A stretch of 64,000 nt of DNA from positions 1,430,001-1,494,000 of the forward strand of contig NZ_CP072349.1 of the NCBI RefSeq assembly GCF_018127965.1, written 5' to 3'. The DNA comes from Prevotella melaninogenica (GTDB taxonomy: Bacteria > Bacteroidota > Bacteroidia > Bacteroidales > Bacteroidaceae). Shown here one piece after another: positions 1 to 8,204 of this stretch; the stretch's first letter is position 1; each line of letters opens with the position of its first letter. Under the pieces are notes generated by a model that saw nothing but the letters and a program-made list of their open reading frames with translations, made no database searches and was not told the DNA's origin. Position numbers and translations under genes: made by a program.

Positions 1-829
1 CTCTTTTGAGGAAGAAGCTAACCGTCATTGGAATGATAGGCCATACACAAGGGGTAAGCAAAGCGATGAAACCACCTAAAATACCCATAAAGAAAATACT
101 CCAAAGAGAGCTATTAGTGCTATCCTTGGTGCTATTGAAGGCTGACAACTCTTTGATAACAGGTTGCCACAAATTAACATCTGCATTTACTTGTGCATTC
201 TCTTGCTTTAGAGTTCCTGCAGTATCGGCTGGCAATACATCAGACTTTTTTGCAGTATCTGCAGTCATTGTGGTAAGTGCAGATAAACCATCAGCTGCTA
301 CATCAGTAGCAGCTGTCGTTGTTTTTTCCGTCTCTGCGTTAGCAGCTGTTGGTGTTGCTGCAGGCGCGGAAGCAGGTCCATTGCCTTTAAAGTTAAATTC
401 AACCTGTGTTGGTGGCAAACACATCTCATCATTACAAGCACCATATTCCAAGTAACCTTTTATACTATAGGTCTTGGCTGTTATCTTGTAACGCTGAACG
501 AAACCAACGCTATTCTCGAAATAACGTAGTTTCATCTCAAAAGTCTTATCATAGACATTCAACTCTTTACCACGTGGTGTGAGCTTACCAACCGGTGTTA
601 CGCCCTCAGCTTTGTCCACATGTAAAGATGCAGATGTAGGACCATCAGCAGGAAGATTCGTTGAATATACATGCCATCCCTGGTCAATCTTCGCTGTGAA
701 GATAACCTCTACCTCTGTTGGCGAAACCTGCTTCTGCTGTACAGAAAAGTGAACAGGGTTCTGCTGTGCCATAGCTGTGAGGCTAAACAACAGCGTAAAG
801 AGGATAAATAGTGTATTTCTTCTTTTCAT
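1..829 (-). CDS. dsbD: Thiol:disulfide interchange protein DsbD, N-terminal part (cut by window edge)
   Basis: Reading the reverse strand from the ATG at 829 gives an uninterrupted frame to the window edge (about 276 residues). It begins with a signal peptide (residues 1-21, ending AMA before QQN). A periplasmic beta domain follows, with a Cys pair (YGACNDEMCLPP, about 125-136), as in the DsbD alpha domain. Then come an Ala/Thr-rich linker and the first membrane segment, containing TPCVWPIIPMTVSFF, the CcdA/DsbD core motif with its redox Cys. The family passes electrons from cytoplasmic thioredoxin across the inner membrane to periplasmic disulfide partners. The thioredoxin-like C-terminus lies outside the window. 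A TATCTTTG box at 857-864 (reverse strand) probably drives it with a short leader. Confidence 0.9.
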   Translation of the reverse strand, partial: MKRRNTLFILFTLLFSLTAMAQQNPVHFSVQQKQVSPTEVEVIFTAKIDQGWHVYSTNLPADGPTSASLHVDKAEGVTPVGKLTPRGKELNVYDKTFEMKLRYFENSVGFVQRYKITAKTYSIKGYLEYGACNDEMCLPPTQVEFNFKGNGPASAPAATPTAANAETEKTTTAATDVAADGLSALTTMTADTAKKSDVLPADTAGTLKQENAQVNADVNLWQPVIKELSAFNSTKDSTNSSLWSIFFMGILGGFIALLTPCVWPIIPMTVSFFLKR

Positions 830-856
830 CGTTTTATACTATTAGAATTTGAACTG

Positions 857-864
857 CAAAGATA
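857..864 (-). promoter_or_regulatory. -7 box (TATCTTTG) for dsbD
   Basis: Exact match to the Bacteroidetes -7 consensus TAnnTTTG on the reverse strand, 27 nt before the dsbD ATG. No clear -33 TTG at the usual 19-21 nt spacing. Confidence 0.5.
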
Positions 865-998
865 AGAAAATTATTTTTATAACATTACATAATGTATATA
901 TTTAATATTTATATCCAATAACTTTTTATCAATCTATGTTCAAAAGGTTTTCAGGATTAAGATGAGTTCTCTCGTCGATTTTTATTTTACGTATATTG

Positions 999-1028
999 TT
1001 GCAGACAGGTAGTCACCTACCTGCTGCA
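999..1028 (-). terminator. Hairpin downstream of pyrH
   Basis: Inverted repeat TTGCAG-a-CAGGTAG / CTACCTG-CTGCAA about 30 nt past the pyrH stop. No strong U-run follows, so termination is only likely. Confidence 0.4.
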
Positions 1029-1056
1029 ACAGCTATTCATTTAAGAATAATCAGTA

Positions 1057-1767
1057 TTAATTATGCACCAACGTACCTATATCTTCACCATCCATAACCT
1101 TCTTCAGATTACCGACAACGTCCATATTGAAGACATAAATAGGTAGGTCGTTTTCTTTACACATGGTCGTTGCCGTGAGGTCCATTACCTTAAGACCCTT
1201 TGTGTAAATCTCATCATATGTGATTTCAGAGAACTTTGTTGCCGTTGGGTCTTTCTCAGGATCGGCTGTATAGATACCATCTACACGTGTACCCTTAAGC
1301 ATTACGTCCGCCTCAATCTCAATACCTCGCAAGCTTGAACCAGTGTCAGTAGTAAAGTAAGGACTACCAGTACCAGCTGAGAAGATACAAACATAACCTG
1401 CTTCCATAGCCTCGATAGCCTTCCACTTGCTATAGAACTCGCCGATTGGTTCCATACGAATAGCGGTCAAAACCTTAGCTTTCACACCGATTGCCTCAAG
1501 TGCAGAGCTAAGAGCAAGAGAGTTGATAACGGTTGCACACATACCCATCTGGTCGCCTTTCACACGATCAAAGCCTTTCTGGCTACCGCTCAAACCACGG
1601 AAGATGTTACCGCCACCGATTACGATACCAATCTGTACACCCATTTCATGTACTTCCTTAATCTGCTTAGCATAATCGCTAAGACGCTCAGGGTCGATAC
1701 CGAAGCCCTGTTTTCCCATCAAACTCTCACCCGAAAGTTTCAAGAGAATTCTTTTAAATCTTGCCAT
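1057..1767 (-). CDS. pyrH: UMP kinase
   Basis: 236 residues, the normal length of bacterial UMP kinase. It phosphorylates UMP to UDP with ATP in the cytoplasm, the step feeding all pyrimidine nucleotides. The amino-acid-kinase fold signatures are visible: KLSGESL near residues 9-15 (phosphate binding), GGGNIFRG near 51-58, DQMGMCATVINSLAL near 72-86 (UMP contacts), FSAGTGSPYFTTDT near 129-142 and ADVMLKGTRVDGIYTADP near 153-170. It is the last gene of the yraN-birA-pyrH set, 54 nt after birA. In many bacteria pyrH sits next to frr; here it does not. Start ATG at 1767. Confidence 0.97.
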   Translation of the reverse strand: MARFKRILLKLSGESLMGKQGFGIDPERLSDYAKQIKEVHEMGVQIGIVIGGGNIFRGLSGSQKGFDRVKGDQMGMCATVINSLALSSALEAIGVKAKVLTAIRMEPIGEFYSKWKAIEAMEAGYVCIFSAGTGSPYFTTDTGSSLRGIEIEADVMLKGTRVDGIYTADPEKDPTATKFSEITYDEIYTKGLKVMDLTATTMCKENDLPIYVFNMDVVGNLKKVMDGEDIGTLVHN

Positions 1768-1821
1768 TATTTTTGGAGTTGAAGGAGTTGAAGGAACTTC
1801 TTTACTTTCCCAAACACCTTA

Positions 1822-2613
1822 TTATATAATAAATTCTACTTCTTTAAATTGATATTCACGAATCATACCCTTGCTGTCACGGAGGATGAGATGCCCATCG
1901 TCTTCTACTTCAACGATAGCGCCTTCAAACTCACCATCAGCATCACGGAACTTATGAAAGCCTCCACGTCGATACAAAGCTTCGTGATACATTGCACTGA
2001 TATCATTATATCCGCCCATCTCTAACAGCTGATAGAGTTCTGAGAACTTCTTGATAATCTTCTTCAACAGTTCTTCTTTGTCAACTTCCTGCCCTAAAAT
2101 CTGACAGAGAGAAACGGGATTAGGAGCATCACTATGGAACGTTTCCTGATTTACATTCAGTCCCACACCGAAGACACAGTCTTTTATACGCCCCGCAGCA
2201 AGCTTTGTTTCAATCAGTGTTCCGCTCAGTTTCTTATCTTTCCAATAGATGTCATTGGGCCATTTCAGGCAGATATCCTCTTTTACATAGTCTGCTAAAG
2301 CTTCTTTCAGCGCCAAAGCACCAGCTTCAGAGAGTAGGAACTGACTACGAACAGGCAGCATCGTCGGGTGTACAAGTACCGAGAACAACAGGTTCTTACC
2401 AGCTTCACTCTCCCAAGTGTTCATCCCCTGCCCTTTTCCTGCAGTCTGATAATCGGCAACAACGACTGTCATTGGCTCATCTTCAGCAGGTGAGTAAGTG
2501 CGAAGGTAGGCATTTGTACTATCGACAGCATCCAATCTTACGACTTTCACCTCTCTTTCTTTCTCTACTACTGTTGGCTTGAAAAAGCCTAATACGGCAT
2601 CTATTATCTTCAT
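1822..2613 (-). CDS. birA: Biotin--[acetyl-CoA carboxylase] ligase (no DNA-binding domain)
   Basis: 263 residues. Activates biotin as biotinyl-AMP and transfers it to the biotin carrier lysine of acyl-CoA carboxylases. Visible motifs: DAVDSTNAYL (about 28-37), TAGKGQGMNTWESEAGKNL (57-75, the adenylate-binding loop, with GKGQG where E. coli has GRGRRG), LKWPNDIYWKDKKLSGTLIE (120-139) and FGVGLNVNQ (148-156). The N-terminal winged helix of E. coli BirA is absent, so this is a pure enzyme, not a repressor. The first 25 residues are an extension before the usual start of the family. Lies 14 nt after yraN and probably shares its transcript. Confidence 0.95.
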   Translation of the reverse strand: MKIIDAVLGFFKPTVVEKEREVKVVRLDAVDSTNAYLRTYSPAEDEPMTVVVADYQTAGKGQGMNTWESEAGKNLLFSVLVHPTMLPVRSQFLLSEAGALALKEALADYVKEDICLKWPNDIYWKDKKLSGTLIETKLAAGRIKDCVFGVGLNVNQETFHSDAPNPVSLCQILGQEVDKEELLKKIIKKFSELYQLLEMGGYNDISAMYHEALYRRGGFHKFRDADGEFEGAIVEVEDDGHLILRDSKGMIREYQFKEVEFII

Positions 2614-2627
2614 TTACAATCTATTCT

Positions 2628-2993
2628 TTATATGAATGGAAGAAAGGCATCCTTCACATGGCGCACTTCATTGGTTCCTGTTGGCTGCCCCACGACAGTG
2701 ATGATATCAAAGCGGATATCCAAATTGATATTATATCGCTTGACGTATGCATTGGCAGCTATCGACAGCGAACGCACTTTCTGCACGGTGACAGCCTCAT
2801 CGGCATCAGCAAACTGCTCATTCTTTCGGGTCTTTACCTCAACGATAACCAGCGTACCATTATCTATAGCAACAATATCTAAGTCTCGATGATGATAATC
2901 CCAATCACGATGAAGAATGACATAACCCAACTGTTGGAGATAGCTTACCGCCACATCCTCTCCCCATTTACCTAATTCGTTATGGTATGCCAT
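2628..2993 (-). CDS. YraN family (UPF0102) predicted endonuclease-like protein
   Basis: 121 residues from ATG 2993 (MAYHNELGKWGED). A longer frame from a TTG at 3011 is possible, but GAGGAAAG sits properly before ATG 2993. The family has a restriction-endonuclease-like fold; here LGKWGEDVAVSYL (about 6-18), HRDLDIVAIDNGTLVIVEVKTR (catalytic D...ExK, about 35-56) and DIRFDIITV are seen. The true role of YraN proteins is poorly known; links to DNA repair or transfer are proposed. First gene of an operon with birA and pyrH, starting from a promoter divergent to tadA. Confidence 0.9.
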   Translation of the reverse strand: MAYHNELGKWGEDVAVSYLQQLGYVILHRDWDYHHRDLDIVAIDNGTLVIVEVKTRKNEQFADADEAVTVQKVRSLSIAANAYVKRYNINLDIRFDIITVVGQPTGTNEVRHVKDAFLPFI

Positions 2994-3172
2994 GCGTCTT
3001 TCTTTCCTCAACTTGCAGAAGTTTTAGAAGTTCAGACTATTAGAAGGAGATAAGATAATTCTTTATACGTATCAAATCGATTTACGGATGAAACAAAGGT
3101 ATAGCCTACTTCTTCTAAAATCCTTAAACTTTATCACTCCCGTCAAGAATTGTGTACATTAATATTCACGCA

Positions 3173-3180
3173 CAAAGTTA
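3173..3180 (-). promoter_or_regulatory. -7 box (TAACTTTG) for yraN-birA-pyrH
   Basis: Reverse-strand TAnnTTTG match about 180 nt before the yraN ATG, back-to-back with the tadA promoter and within 50 nt of it. Confidence 0.5.
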
Positions 3181-3189
3181 GAATAATCT

Positions 3190-3221
3190 TTCGTAAAATC
3201 AAAATAAAACCCGTATTTTTG
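3190..3221 (+). promoter_or_regulatory. Promoter of tadA, probably giving a leaderless mRNA
   Basis: TTCG (3190-3193), 20 nt spacer, TATTTTTG (3214-3221). The tadA ATG follows only 4 nt after the box, so transcription should start at or next to the start codon. Confidence 0.6.
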
Positions 3222-3225
3222 CAGT

Positions 3226-3678
3226 ATGAGTACAGAAGAACAAAGCAAGAAAGACCTATACTATATGCAGCGTGCATTGGCTGAAGCCGAAGCGGCTTAT
3301 AAAGAAGGTGAGATCCCTATTGGTGCTGTTGTGGTGTGTCGCGACCGTATCATCGCTCGTGCCCATAACCTGACAGAGACGCTCAATGATGTTACTGCAC
3401 ATGCAGAAATGCAAGTAATAACCATGGCAGCCAATGAGTTGGGAGGTAAATATCTGCAAGATTGCACGCTATATGTGACGGTTGAACCTTGCATCATGTG
3501 TGCTGGCGCCATCGGCTGGGCACAACTCCGACGCATTGTCTACGGTTGTCCCGATGAAAAACGGGGCTACCACGAGTATGCACCCAAGGCTTTACACCCT
3601 AAAGCTAACGTCACCTATGGCGTTATGGAAGAAGAATGTCGCGCCTTGATGCAGCGGTTTTTCCAAGAAAGAAGGTAG
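3226..3678 (+). CDS. tadA: tRNA-specific adenosine deaminase
   Basis: 150 residues, usual family size. Zinc-dependent deaminase that converts the wobble adenosine of tRNA-Arg(ACG) to inosine. Zinc and catalytic motifs are complete: HAEM (about 59-62; His ligand and proton-shuttling Glu) and PCIMCAGAI (about 87-95; two Cys ligands). GAVVVCRDRIIARAHN near 33-48 is the conserved substrate-side strand. Generic nucleoside deaminases share these motifs, but length and the C-terminal AL..FF.ERR tail fit TadA. Monocistronic; its -7 box is nearly adjacent to the ATG. Confidence 0.93.
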   Translation: MSTEEQSKKDLYYMQRALAEAEAAYKEGEIPIGAVVVCRDRIIARAHNLTETLNDVTAHAEMQVITMAANELGGKYLQDCTLYVTVEPCIMCAGAIGWAQLRRIVYGCPDEKRGYHEYAPKALHPKANVTYGVMEEECRALMQRFFQERR

Positions 3679-3868
3679 GTTTTGAGGAGTTAAGGAGTGA
3701 AAGGGAGTGAAAGGAGTTAAGACATCACCTCTGTTCCTGATACTAATAAAGATATAGAAAGGAAAGAGAAAGGATTTTACCTGTACTCTCTACGAATATT
3801 AGAGGTAAGAGATAAACTGCTGATAAATGCCCTTTTAACTTCTTATAGCTACATTCCAACGAATTATT

Positions 3869-3950
3869 TTCATGAAAAGAAATATTTTCTTTCATGAAGA
3901 AAAAGAATTATTTACACGACAATAAATATTTATTTTCATGTAAATAATTC
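3869..3950. repeat. Two adjacent AT-rich inverted repeats
   Basis: 3869-3898 is a near-perfect 30-nt palindrome (arms TTCATGAAA / TTTCATGAA). 3905-3950 is a longer one: GAATTATTTACA (3905-3916) pairs exactly with 3939-3950, enclosing a second palindrome (AATAAATATTTATT). They sit in the 437-nt gap between tadA and the sigma-factor cluster, which shows nothing else. Role unknown: operator, attenuator or cruciform are possible. Confidence 0.6.
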
Positions 3951-4115
3951 GCTCAAAAGTTATTGTAAGCATAAAAAAGAACCATTATCAAGAATACAAT
4001 TAATACCATAAAACAAATAAATTTATGCCTTTGATGTCACCTTCTACAAACTAATAACGTTATACAAGTGAATCGGTTCAGAAAGAAAACCAAATGTATA
4101 ACATATTAAAAACAA

Positions 4116-4571
4116 ATGATTATGAATTATGTAATATTAGAATCAATCATTAAAAGTCTCGTTCCAATAGCAATTGTAGTAGTTCTTCCTATCATAATGG
4201 CTTGGCTCTCTTACCGTAACAAACAACACGAAACAGACAAAAGAAGCGAGATTGTTACGGCTATTATTGAAAAGAATCCTGACATTGACGTGCAGGAGTT
4301 TCTCGACAAGCTGAACTCTTCAAAGAAATCATACAAAGAGCAACTGATGACAAAAATGCACCAGGAACTACTTTGGGGGACAATCTGTCTTATCGGAGGG
4401 GCGGCAACCATATTGGTTATTATAGTTTTGAGCATTTTGCAAAGTTTTGACAAAGGATATATCCCTATAGGCGCCGTATTTGGTGTTGTCCCATTGGCAG
4501 TAGGATGCGGGTTGTTAATCGCCTACAACAATGCCAAAAAGACTTTGAATAATTTGAAAGACAACGATTAG
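4116..4571 (+). CDS. Small membrane protein ahead of an ECF sigma factor (DUF6249-like)
   Basis: 151 residues from ATG 4116; a second in-frame ATG lies two codons on. One membrane segment at about 10-32, a charged cytoplasmic stretch (about 33-85, with NPDIDVQEFLDKLNSSKKSYKEQL), then two more hydrophobic segments (about 88-110 and 117-138). Architecture and its place directly before a sigma-70 gene match a family of small proteins often found in Bacteroidales ECF loci; assignment to DUF6249 is by memory of such neighbourhoods. No catalytic motif. Ends 6 nt before the sigma gene, so it is probably co-transcribed and may tune the sigma factor or the downstream membrane protein. Confidence 0.7.
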   Translation: MIMNYVILESIIKSLVPIAIVVVLPIIMAWLSYRNKQHETDKRSEIVTAIIEKNPDIDVQEFLDKLNSSKKSYKEQLMTKMHQELLWGTICLIGGAATILVIIVLSILQSFDKGYIPIGAVFGVVPLAVGCGLLIAYNNAKKTLNNLKDND

Positions 4572-4577
4572 GTTATT

Positions 4578-5060
4578 ATGACAAGAGAACAATTCGTCGA
4601 ACAGGTCGGTCGGGAACAGGCAGCATTACGCCGGTTCCTGACGGCCCTATGCTGCGGCAACAGTGCTGAAGCTGACGATATTGCTCAAGAGGCACTCATC
4701 AAAGCCTACCTTCGTAGCAGTCAATATGACGAACGTGGACAGTTCTCGGCTTGGCTAATGAAAATTGCTTATCGTGTCTTCATCGACTCACGTCGCAAAC
4801 AAAAACACCAACAGGAACTACCCCTTGAGAAGGCTATCACGCTCCAAGGGAACAGTAAGAGTGATGATGCCTTCCGCTATCAAGAACTACACACTGCGTT
4901 GGCAACGCTCTCGGAGACAATGCGCACAAGTATCCTGCTTCATTATATGCAGGGTTATCAAATAAAAGAGATTGCAGAGATAACCGAAAACAGTGAGGAT
5001 GCAATTAAGAAACAACTCTCACGTGGACGGCAAGAACTTAAACATATTTTGGAAAGATGA
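4578..5060 (+). CDS. RNA polymerase sigma factor, ECF subfamily
   Basis: 160 residues, two-domain ECF size. Sigma-70 region 2 covers about 10-72 (EADDIAQEALIKAYLR, then GQFSAWLMKIAYRVFIDSRRK). Region 4 covers about 100-158 (LATLSETMRTSILLHYMQGY, then IKEIAEITENSEDAIKKQLS, the helix-turn-helix reading the -35/-33 element). Region 3 is absent, as in ECF factors. Its stop overlaps the next gene by 4 nt (ATGA), indicating translational coupling with a probable anti-sigma or accessory membrane protein. The regulon cannot be read from the sequence. Confidence 0.93.
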   Translation: MTREQFVEQVGREQAALRRFLTALCCGNSAEADDIAQEALIKAYLRSSQYDERGQFSAWLMKIAYRVFIDSRRKQKHQQELPLEKAITLQGNSKSDDAFRYQELHTALATLSETMRTSILLHYMQGYQIKEIAEITENSEDAIKKQLSRGRQELKHILER

Positions 5061-5446
5061 ACGAAGATAAATTCTTGAAAGACTTGCTCTCGGACTATCA
5101 TCCACAACTGTCGGATGACAAAACGTTCATGCAAAGACTGCAACGACAGATGGAACTCATCGAAGAAGTCAAGGCGTATCAACGTGCGGAGAGGCGAAAG
5201 AACAAACTGATGTCGCTTAAACTGCTTGCTGTTGGTATTGTTTTGGGCTGTATTGTGACACTTGCGAGCTTCACATTGCCTACTATCTTCGATAGATATA
5301 TCAATGGAACTGAATCGGAATTCATCCTTACCTTGCTTCACAACGTTCAGTATATTGGACTGGCAATAGGTGCAGGCTTCGTCACACTCAGCCTATTGTT
5401 TACCACGAAATTAGTAAATCTAAAAGACGAAGCACCACTTCAATAG
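5057..5446 (+). CDS. Membrane protein coupled to the ECF sigma factor, candidate anti-sigma
   Basis: 129 residues. A soluble N-terminus (about 1-50: MNEDKFLKDLLSDYHPQL, then a KAYQRAERRKNK basic stretch) is followed by two membrane segments (about 54-75 and 96-117). Start codon overlaps the sigma stop (ATGA). The order sigma then short cytoplasmic helix-rich domain then membrane segments is that of anti-sigma factors, but the zinc anti-sigma HxxxCxxC motif is absent and I do not recognise a family. Anti-sigma role is inference from position and topology. A strong hairpin terminator follows 50 nt after the stop. Confidence 0.7.
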   Translation: MNEDKFLKDLLSDYHPQLSDDKTFMQRLQRQMELIEEVKAYQRAERRKNKLMSLKLLAVGIVLGCIVTLASFTLPTIFDRYINGTESEFILTLLHNVQYIGLAIGAGFVTLSLLFTTKLVNLKDEAPLQ

Positions 5447-5495
5447 TGGTTTCTTTGGGTTTTGTTGAAGCTGACATAACAGATAACACGATTAC

Positions 5496-5537
5496 AAAAA
5501 AGGTAGACCTTTTTGGGCAAAAAGGTCTACCTTTTTT
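5496..5537 (+). terminator. Strong rho-independent terminator of the sigma-factor operon
   Basis: Perfect 19-bp stem (5496-5514 / 5519-5537) with a GGGC loop; it starts with A6 and ends with T6, so it can work in both directions. The TTTTTTGAAGAAA sequence at its 3' edge is repeated once immediately downstream. Confidence 0.9.
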
Positions 5538-5622
5538 GAAGAAACCGTCAACCTTTTTTGAAGAAATAGTTACCCTCTTCTGAATATATCCAATTGTGAG
5601 ACTGGAGTAAGTTTGGAGAAAT

Positions 5623-5655
5623 AAAAAAGGAGATGTGCTGTTATAACACATCTCC
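5623..5655 (-). terminator. Terminator of the rsmI-lipoprotein transcript
   Basis: On the reverse strand GGAGATGTG / CACATCTCC with a 9-nt loop followed by T6, 25 nt past the lipoprotein stop. Confidence 0.85.
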
Positions 5656-5679
5656 TCTTTCTTATTTTGTATTTTATGA

Positions 5680-6594
5680 TTATCTAACCTGAATAACCAA
5701 GTATTTGCTTGTGCTCCAGAATGTCTGTGGGTCCGTAATACGGAGAACATACTGTCCGTTTGTATCAGTTGTCAGCGTGTAGCTGCTGCTTGGATGAGCA
5801 GTCAACAGACGAGCACTCTTGCTGTAAAGCTTGATTTCCTTGTTAACACGGATATCAATCTTTGTGAAGTAACCCTTGTTGAAAGAACCCTGAAGAACCT
5901 TACCTCCATCGAGGATACGCTGTGCCTTCAACTCGCTCTTAGTACCGAATACATACCAACCAGTATTCAACTGCTTGTCCTGTGTATTGATAGTCTCAGT
6001 CTTCTGGTTGCTCTCTGTCTGGAGATTCTCTTTCTCCTTGGTGAGGTTTTCCTTCTCTGCTGTAAGGTTCTCCTTATCAGTCTTGAGATTAGTAACATCT
6101 GTATTCAAACCAGTGATAGTCTCATCAAGTTCCTTGATATGGATATTCTTTGACTCCAACTCAGCACGCAACTGCTTCAACTCAGTCTCCTTTGCGCTCA
6201 ATTGACTTGTCAGACGGCTAAGAGTTTCCTTCATTGCATCACCCTTAAAGCCTGTCTCGCGTAACTGCTGCTGCAACTTCTTAATGAGTTCACGGTTTTC
6301 CTGCATACGCTGAGCGATAAACTGGATATTCTCCTTCATCTGCTCTGCCTTGTTAGCGGCCTCACCATTCTTAGCTATAGTAACACGATTCTCAGCCTCG
6401 TTGATAGCAGCAAAACCCTGCTGGATATCATTCAACGTTCCCATCATATCGTTAATCTCGTGATCACGTGCATCAATAATATTGCGCAAAGAATCACTCT
6501 GTATTTCGGATGGGTTCAAAGCCGATTTCTTGTCTTGGTTGCAGGATGCCAGTGCAAGTACTCCACATACTGCGAAAACTAATAGTTTATTCAT
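5680..6594 (-). CDS. Coiled-coil lipoprotein (resembles the Cbp1-type adhesin family)
   Basis: 304 residues. Signal peptide with lipobox LASC at about 16-19, so a lipid-anchored envelope protein. About 30-205 is almost wholly coiled coil, ending in near-exact repeats around TDKENLTAEKENLTKEKENL. The C-terminus (about 210-304) is a compact basic beta domain (GWYVFGTKSELKAQRIL, then YFTKIDIRVNKEIKLYSKSA). Such proteins are widespread in Bacteroidales; some databases name them after the B. fragilis collagen-binding Cbp1, which I offer as resemblance only. Start overlaps the rsmI stop by 4 nt, so it is translated from the rsmI transcript. Confidence 0.75.
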   Translation of the reverse strand: MNKLLVFAVCGVLALASCNQDKKSALNPSEIQSDSLRNIIDARDHEINDMMGTLNDIQQGFAAINEAENRVTIAKNGEAANKAEQMKENIQFIAQRMQENRELIKKLQQQLRETGFKGDAMKETLSRLTSQLSAKETELKQLRAELESKNIHIKELDETITGLNTDVTNLKTDKENLTAEKENLTKEKENLQTESNQKTETINTQDKQLNTGWYVFGTKSELKAQRILDGGKVLQGSFNKGYFTKIDIRVNKEIKLYSKSARLLTAHPSSSYTLTTDTNGQYVLRITDPQTFWSTSKYLVIQVR

Positions 6595-7313
6595 ACATTA
6601 TAATTTTTATCCGTTTGTTTCTTCCTATCAGAAGACTTTACTTTTTCTTTTCCTGCCACTACAATGACAAACTCACCACGTGGTTCTGTCTCTTTGAAGT
6701 GGGCGATTACCTCTGTCAATGTCCCTCGAACACTCTCTTCATGCAGCTTTGATATCTCACGACAACAACTTACTTGTCGCTCAGTTCCAAACACCTCAGC
6801 GAACTGTTCCAAGGTCTTTACAACTCTATAAGGAGACTCATAGAATATCATTGTACGCGTTTCATCAGCCAAACTCTCTAAATGAGTCTTACGTCCCTTC
6901 TTCTGAGGGAGGAATCCTTCAAAGCAAAAGCGGTCACAAGGCAAGCCACTTGACACCAATGCCGGAACGAAAGCGGTAGCTCCTGGAAGCGTCTGAACAG
7001 TTATTCCATTGGCTGCAGCCTCACGAGCAAGGAAGAATCCTGGGTCACTAATACCCGGAGTTCCCGCATCTGAGATCAGTGCAACCGTCTCACCAGCTTT
7101 TAATCTATTGACTATACCAGCAGAACTTGCATGTTCATTGAATTTATGATGAGACATAAGACGATTCTTAATCTCAAAATGTTTCAACAAGATACCCGAT
7201 GTACGAGTATCCTCACACAAAACTAAATCAGCTTCCTTTAAGATTCTGATAGCACGGAGTGTCATATCCTCCATGTTTCCAACTGGTGTCGGTACGAGAT
7301 ATAATGTTCCCAT
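6591..7313 (-). CDS. rsmI: 16S rRNA (cytidine(1402)-2'-O)-methyltransferase
   Basis: 240 residues from ATG 7313 (MGTLYLVPTPVGNMEDMT); an upstream TTG frame to 7352 lies within the promoter and is not used. It methylates the ribose of C1402 in the decoding centre using SAM. Tetrapyrrole-methylase fold motifs: PTPVGN (7-12), LCEDTRTSG (33-41), LISDAGTPGISDPG (80-93) and TLPGATAFVPALVSSGLP (about 105-122). The -7 box lies 9 nt before the ATG. The downstream lipoprotein is coupled by an ATGA overlap, an unrelated partner in function. Confidence 0.95.
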   Translation of the reverse strand: MGTLYLVPTPVGNMEDMTLRAIRILKEADLVLCEDTRTSGILLKHFEIKNRLMSHHKFNEHASSAGIVNRLKAGETVALISDAGTPGISDPGFFLAREAAANGITVQTLPGATAFVPALVSSGLPCDRFCFEGFLPQKKGRKTHLESLADETRTMIFYESPYRVVKTLEQFAEVFGTERQVSCCREISKLHEESVRGTLTEVIAHFKETEPRGEFVIVVAGKEKVKSSDRKKQTDKNYNV

Positions 7314-7322
7314 TGTTGGTTG

Positions 7323-7354
7323 CAAATGTAAAGTAAATGAACAGAAGGACAAAA
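7323..7354 (-). promoter_or_regulatory. Promoter of rsmI
   Basis: Reverse strand TTTTG (7350-7354), 19 nt spacer, TACATTTG (7323-7330); ATG of rsmI 9 nt further, so the leader is only a few nucleotides. Confidence 0.7.
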
Positions 7355-7556
7355 TAAATTAGCTTTTTTTACATAACAATCATGTCCGTTTGCAAGGAAA
7401 AAGACAAAGTAACAATGATGTTATAATTTTAAAGAATAAATACTACTATCTACGAAAAAATACAACTTCATTCCATAAATTAACTTTCAGTTCTCTTTTA
7501 TTTTCCGCTAAGAAGACAAAGAACACCTCCTCCTCAATAACTTTTAACGCTTAACG

Positions 7557-7588
7557 TTTATCTATTCTTTTTTAATTATATATCTTTG
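7557..7588 (+). promoter_or_regulatory. Promoter of tdk and the permease
   Basis: TTTA (7557-7560), 20 nt, TATCTTTG (7581-7588); tdk ATG 8 nt later. Nothing else seen in the 240-nt divergent gap. Confidence 0.6.
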
Positions 7589-7596
7589 CATTGATT

Positions 7597-8196
7597 ATGA
7601 CAAAGATAGACAATCATAACGGTGAAAGACGTCGTCAAGGACGCATTGAGGTGATATGTGGAAGTATGTTCTCTGGTAAAACCGAAGAACTCATCCGTCG
7701 TATGAAACGTGCAAAGTTTGCAAAACAGAGGGTTGAGATTTTCAAACCTTCTATTGATACACGCTATTCAGACGAGGATGTAGTCAGTCACGACCAGAAC
7801 AGCATCCACTCTACACCTATCGACTCATCTGGCAACATTCTTCTTCTTGCCTCAGACATTGATGTCGTGGGCATTGACGAGGCACAGTTCTTAGACGAGG
7901 GACTCACTGATATCTGCAACAAGTTGGCAAACAACGGTGTACGTGTCATCGTTGCAGGACTCGACATGGACTTCAAAGGCGTGCCTTTCGGCCCTATCCC
8001 TGCGCTTTGTGCTATTGCAGACGAGGTAACAAAGGTACACGCAATCTGTGTGAAGTGCGGTGCGTTGGCATACGTTAGCCACCGTCTCATTGCTGACGAC
8101 CGTCGTGTCATGCTCGGAGAGCAGCAGGAATATGAGCCTTTATGCCGTGAGTGCTACAAGAAGGCGACACAGGAAGAAGCAAACAAAAACGTTTAA
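7597..8196 (+). CDS. tdk: Thymidine kinase
   Basis: 199 residues from ATG 7597. Salvages thymidine to dTMP with ATP. Type II TK: Walker [12 protein letters not shown] (about 23-33), [13 protein letters not shown] (Walker B, about 86-98), and a C-terminal zinc ribbon with CVKCG (about 149-153) and CRECY (about 183-187). The lasso-loop tyrosine region [13 protein letters not shown] is present. A TTG two codons upstream is in frame but lies in the promoter shadow. Followed after 8 nt by a membrane permease, probably on the same mRNA. Confidence 0.96.
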   Translation: MTKIDNHNGERRRQGRIEVICGSMFSGKTEELIRRMKRAKFAKQRVEIFKPSIDTRYSDEDVVSHDQNSIHSTPIDSSGNILLLASDIDVVGIDEAQFLDEGLTDICNKLANNGVRVIVAGLDMDFKGVPFGPIPALCAIADEVTKVHAICVKCGALAYVSHRLIADDRRVMLGEQQEYEPLCRECYKKATQEEANKNV

Positions 8197-8204
8197 AAAG
8201 ACTT

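Noticed and set aside
6-455. Open frame of 149 codons on the forward strand
   Set aside because: It is antisense to dsbD, whose reverse-strand reading gives signal peptide, Cys pair and the TPCVWP motif.
8151-8204. Longer start for the AI-2E family permease (TTG at 8151)
   Set aside because: Would lie within tdk; ATG 8205 follows the tdk stop by 8 nt and starts at the first conserved residues.
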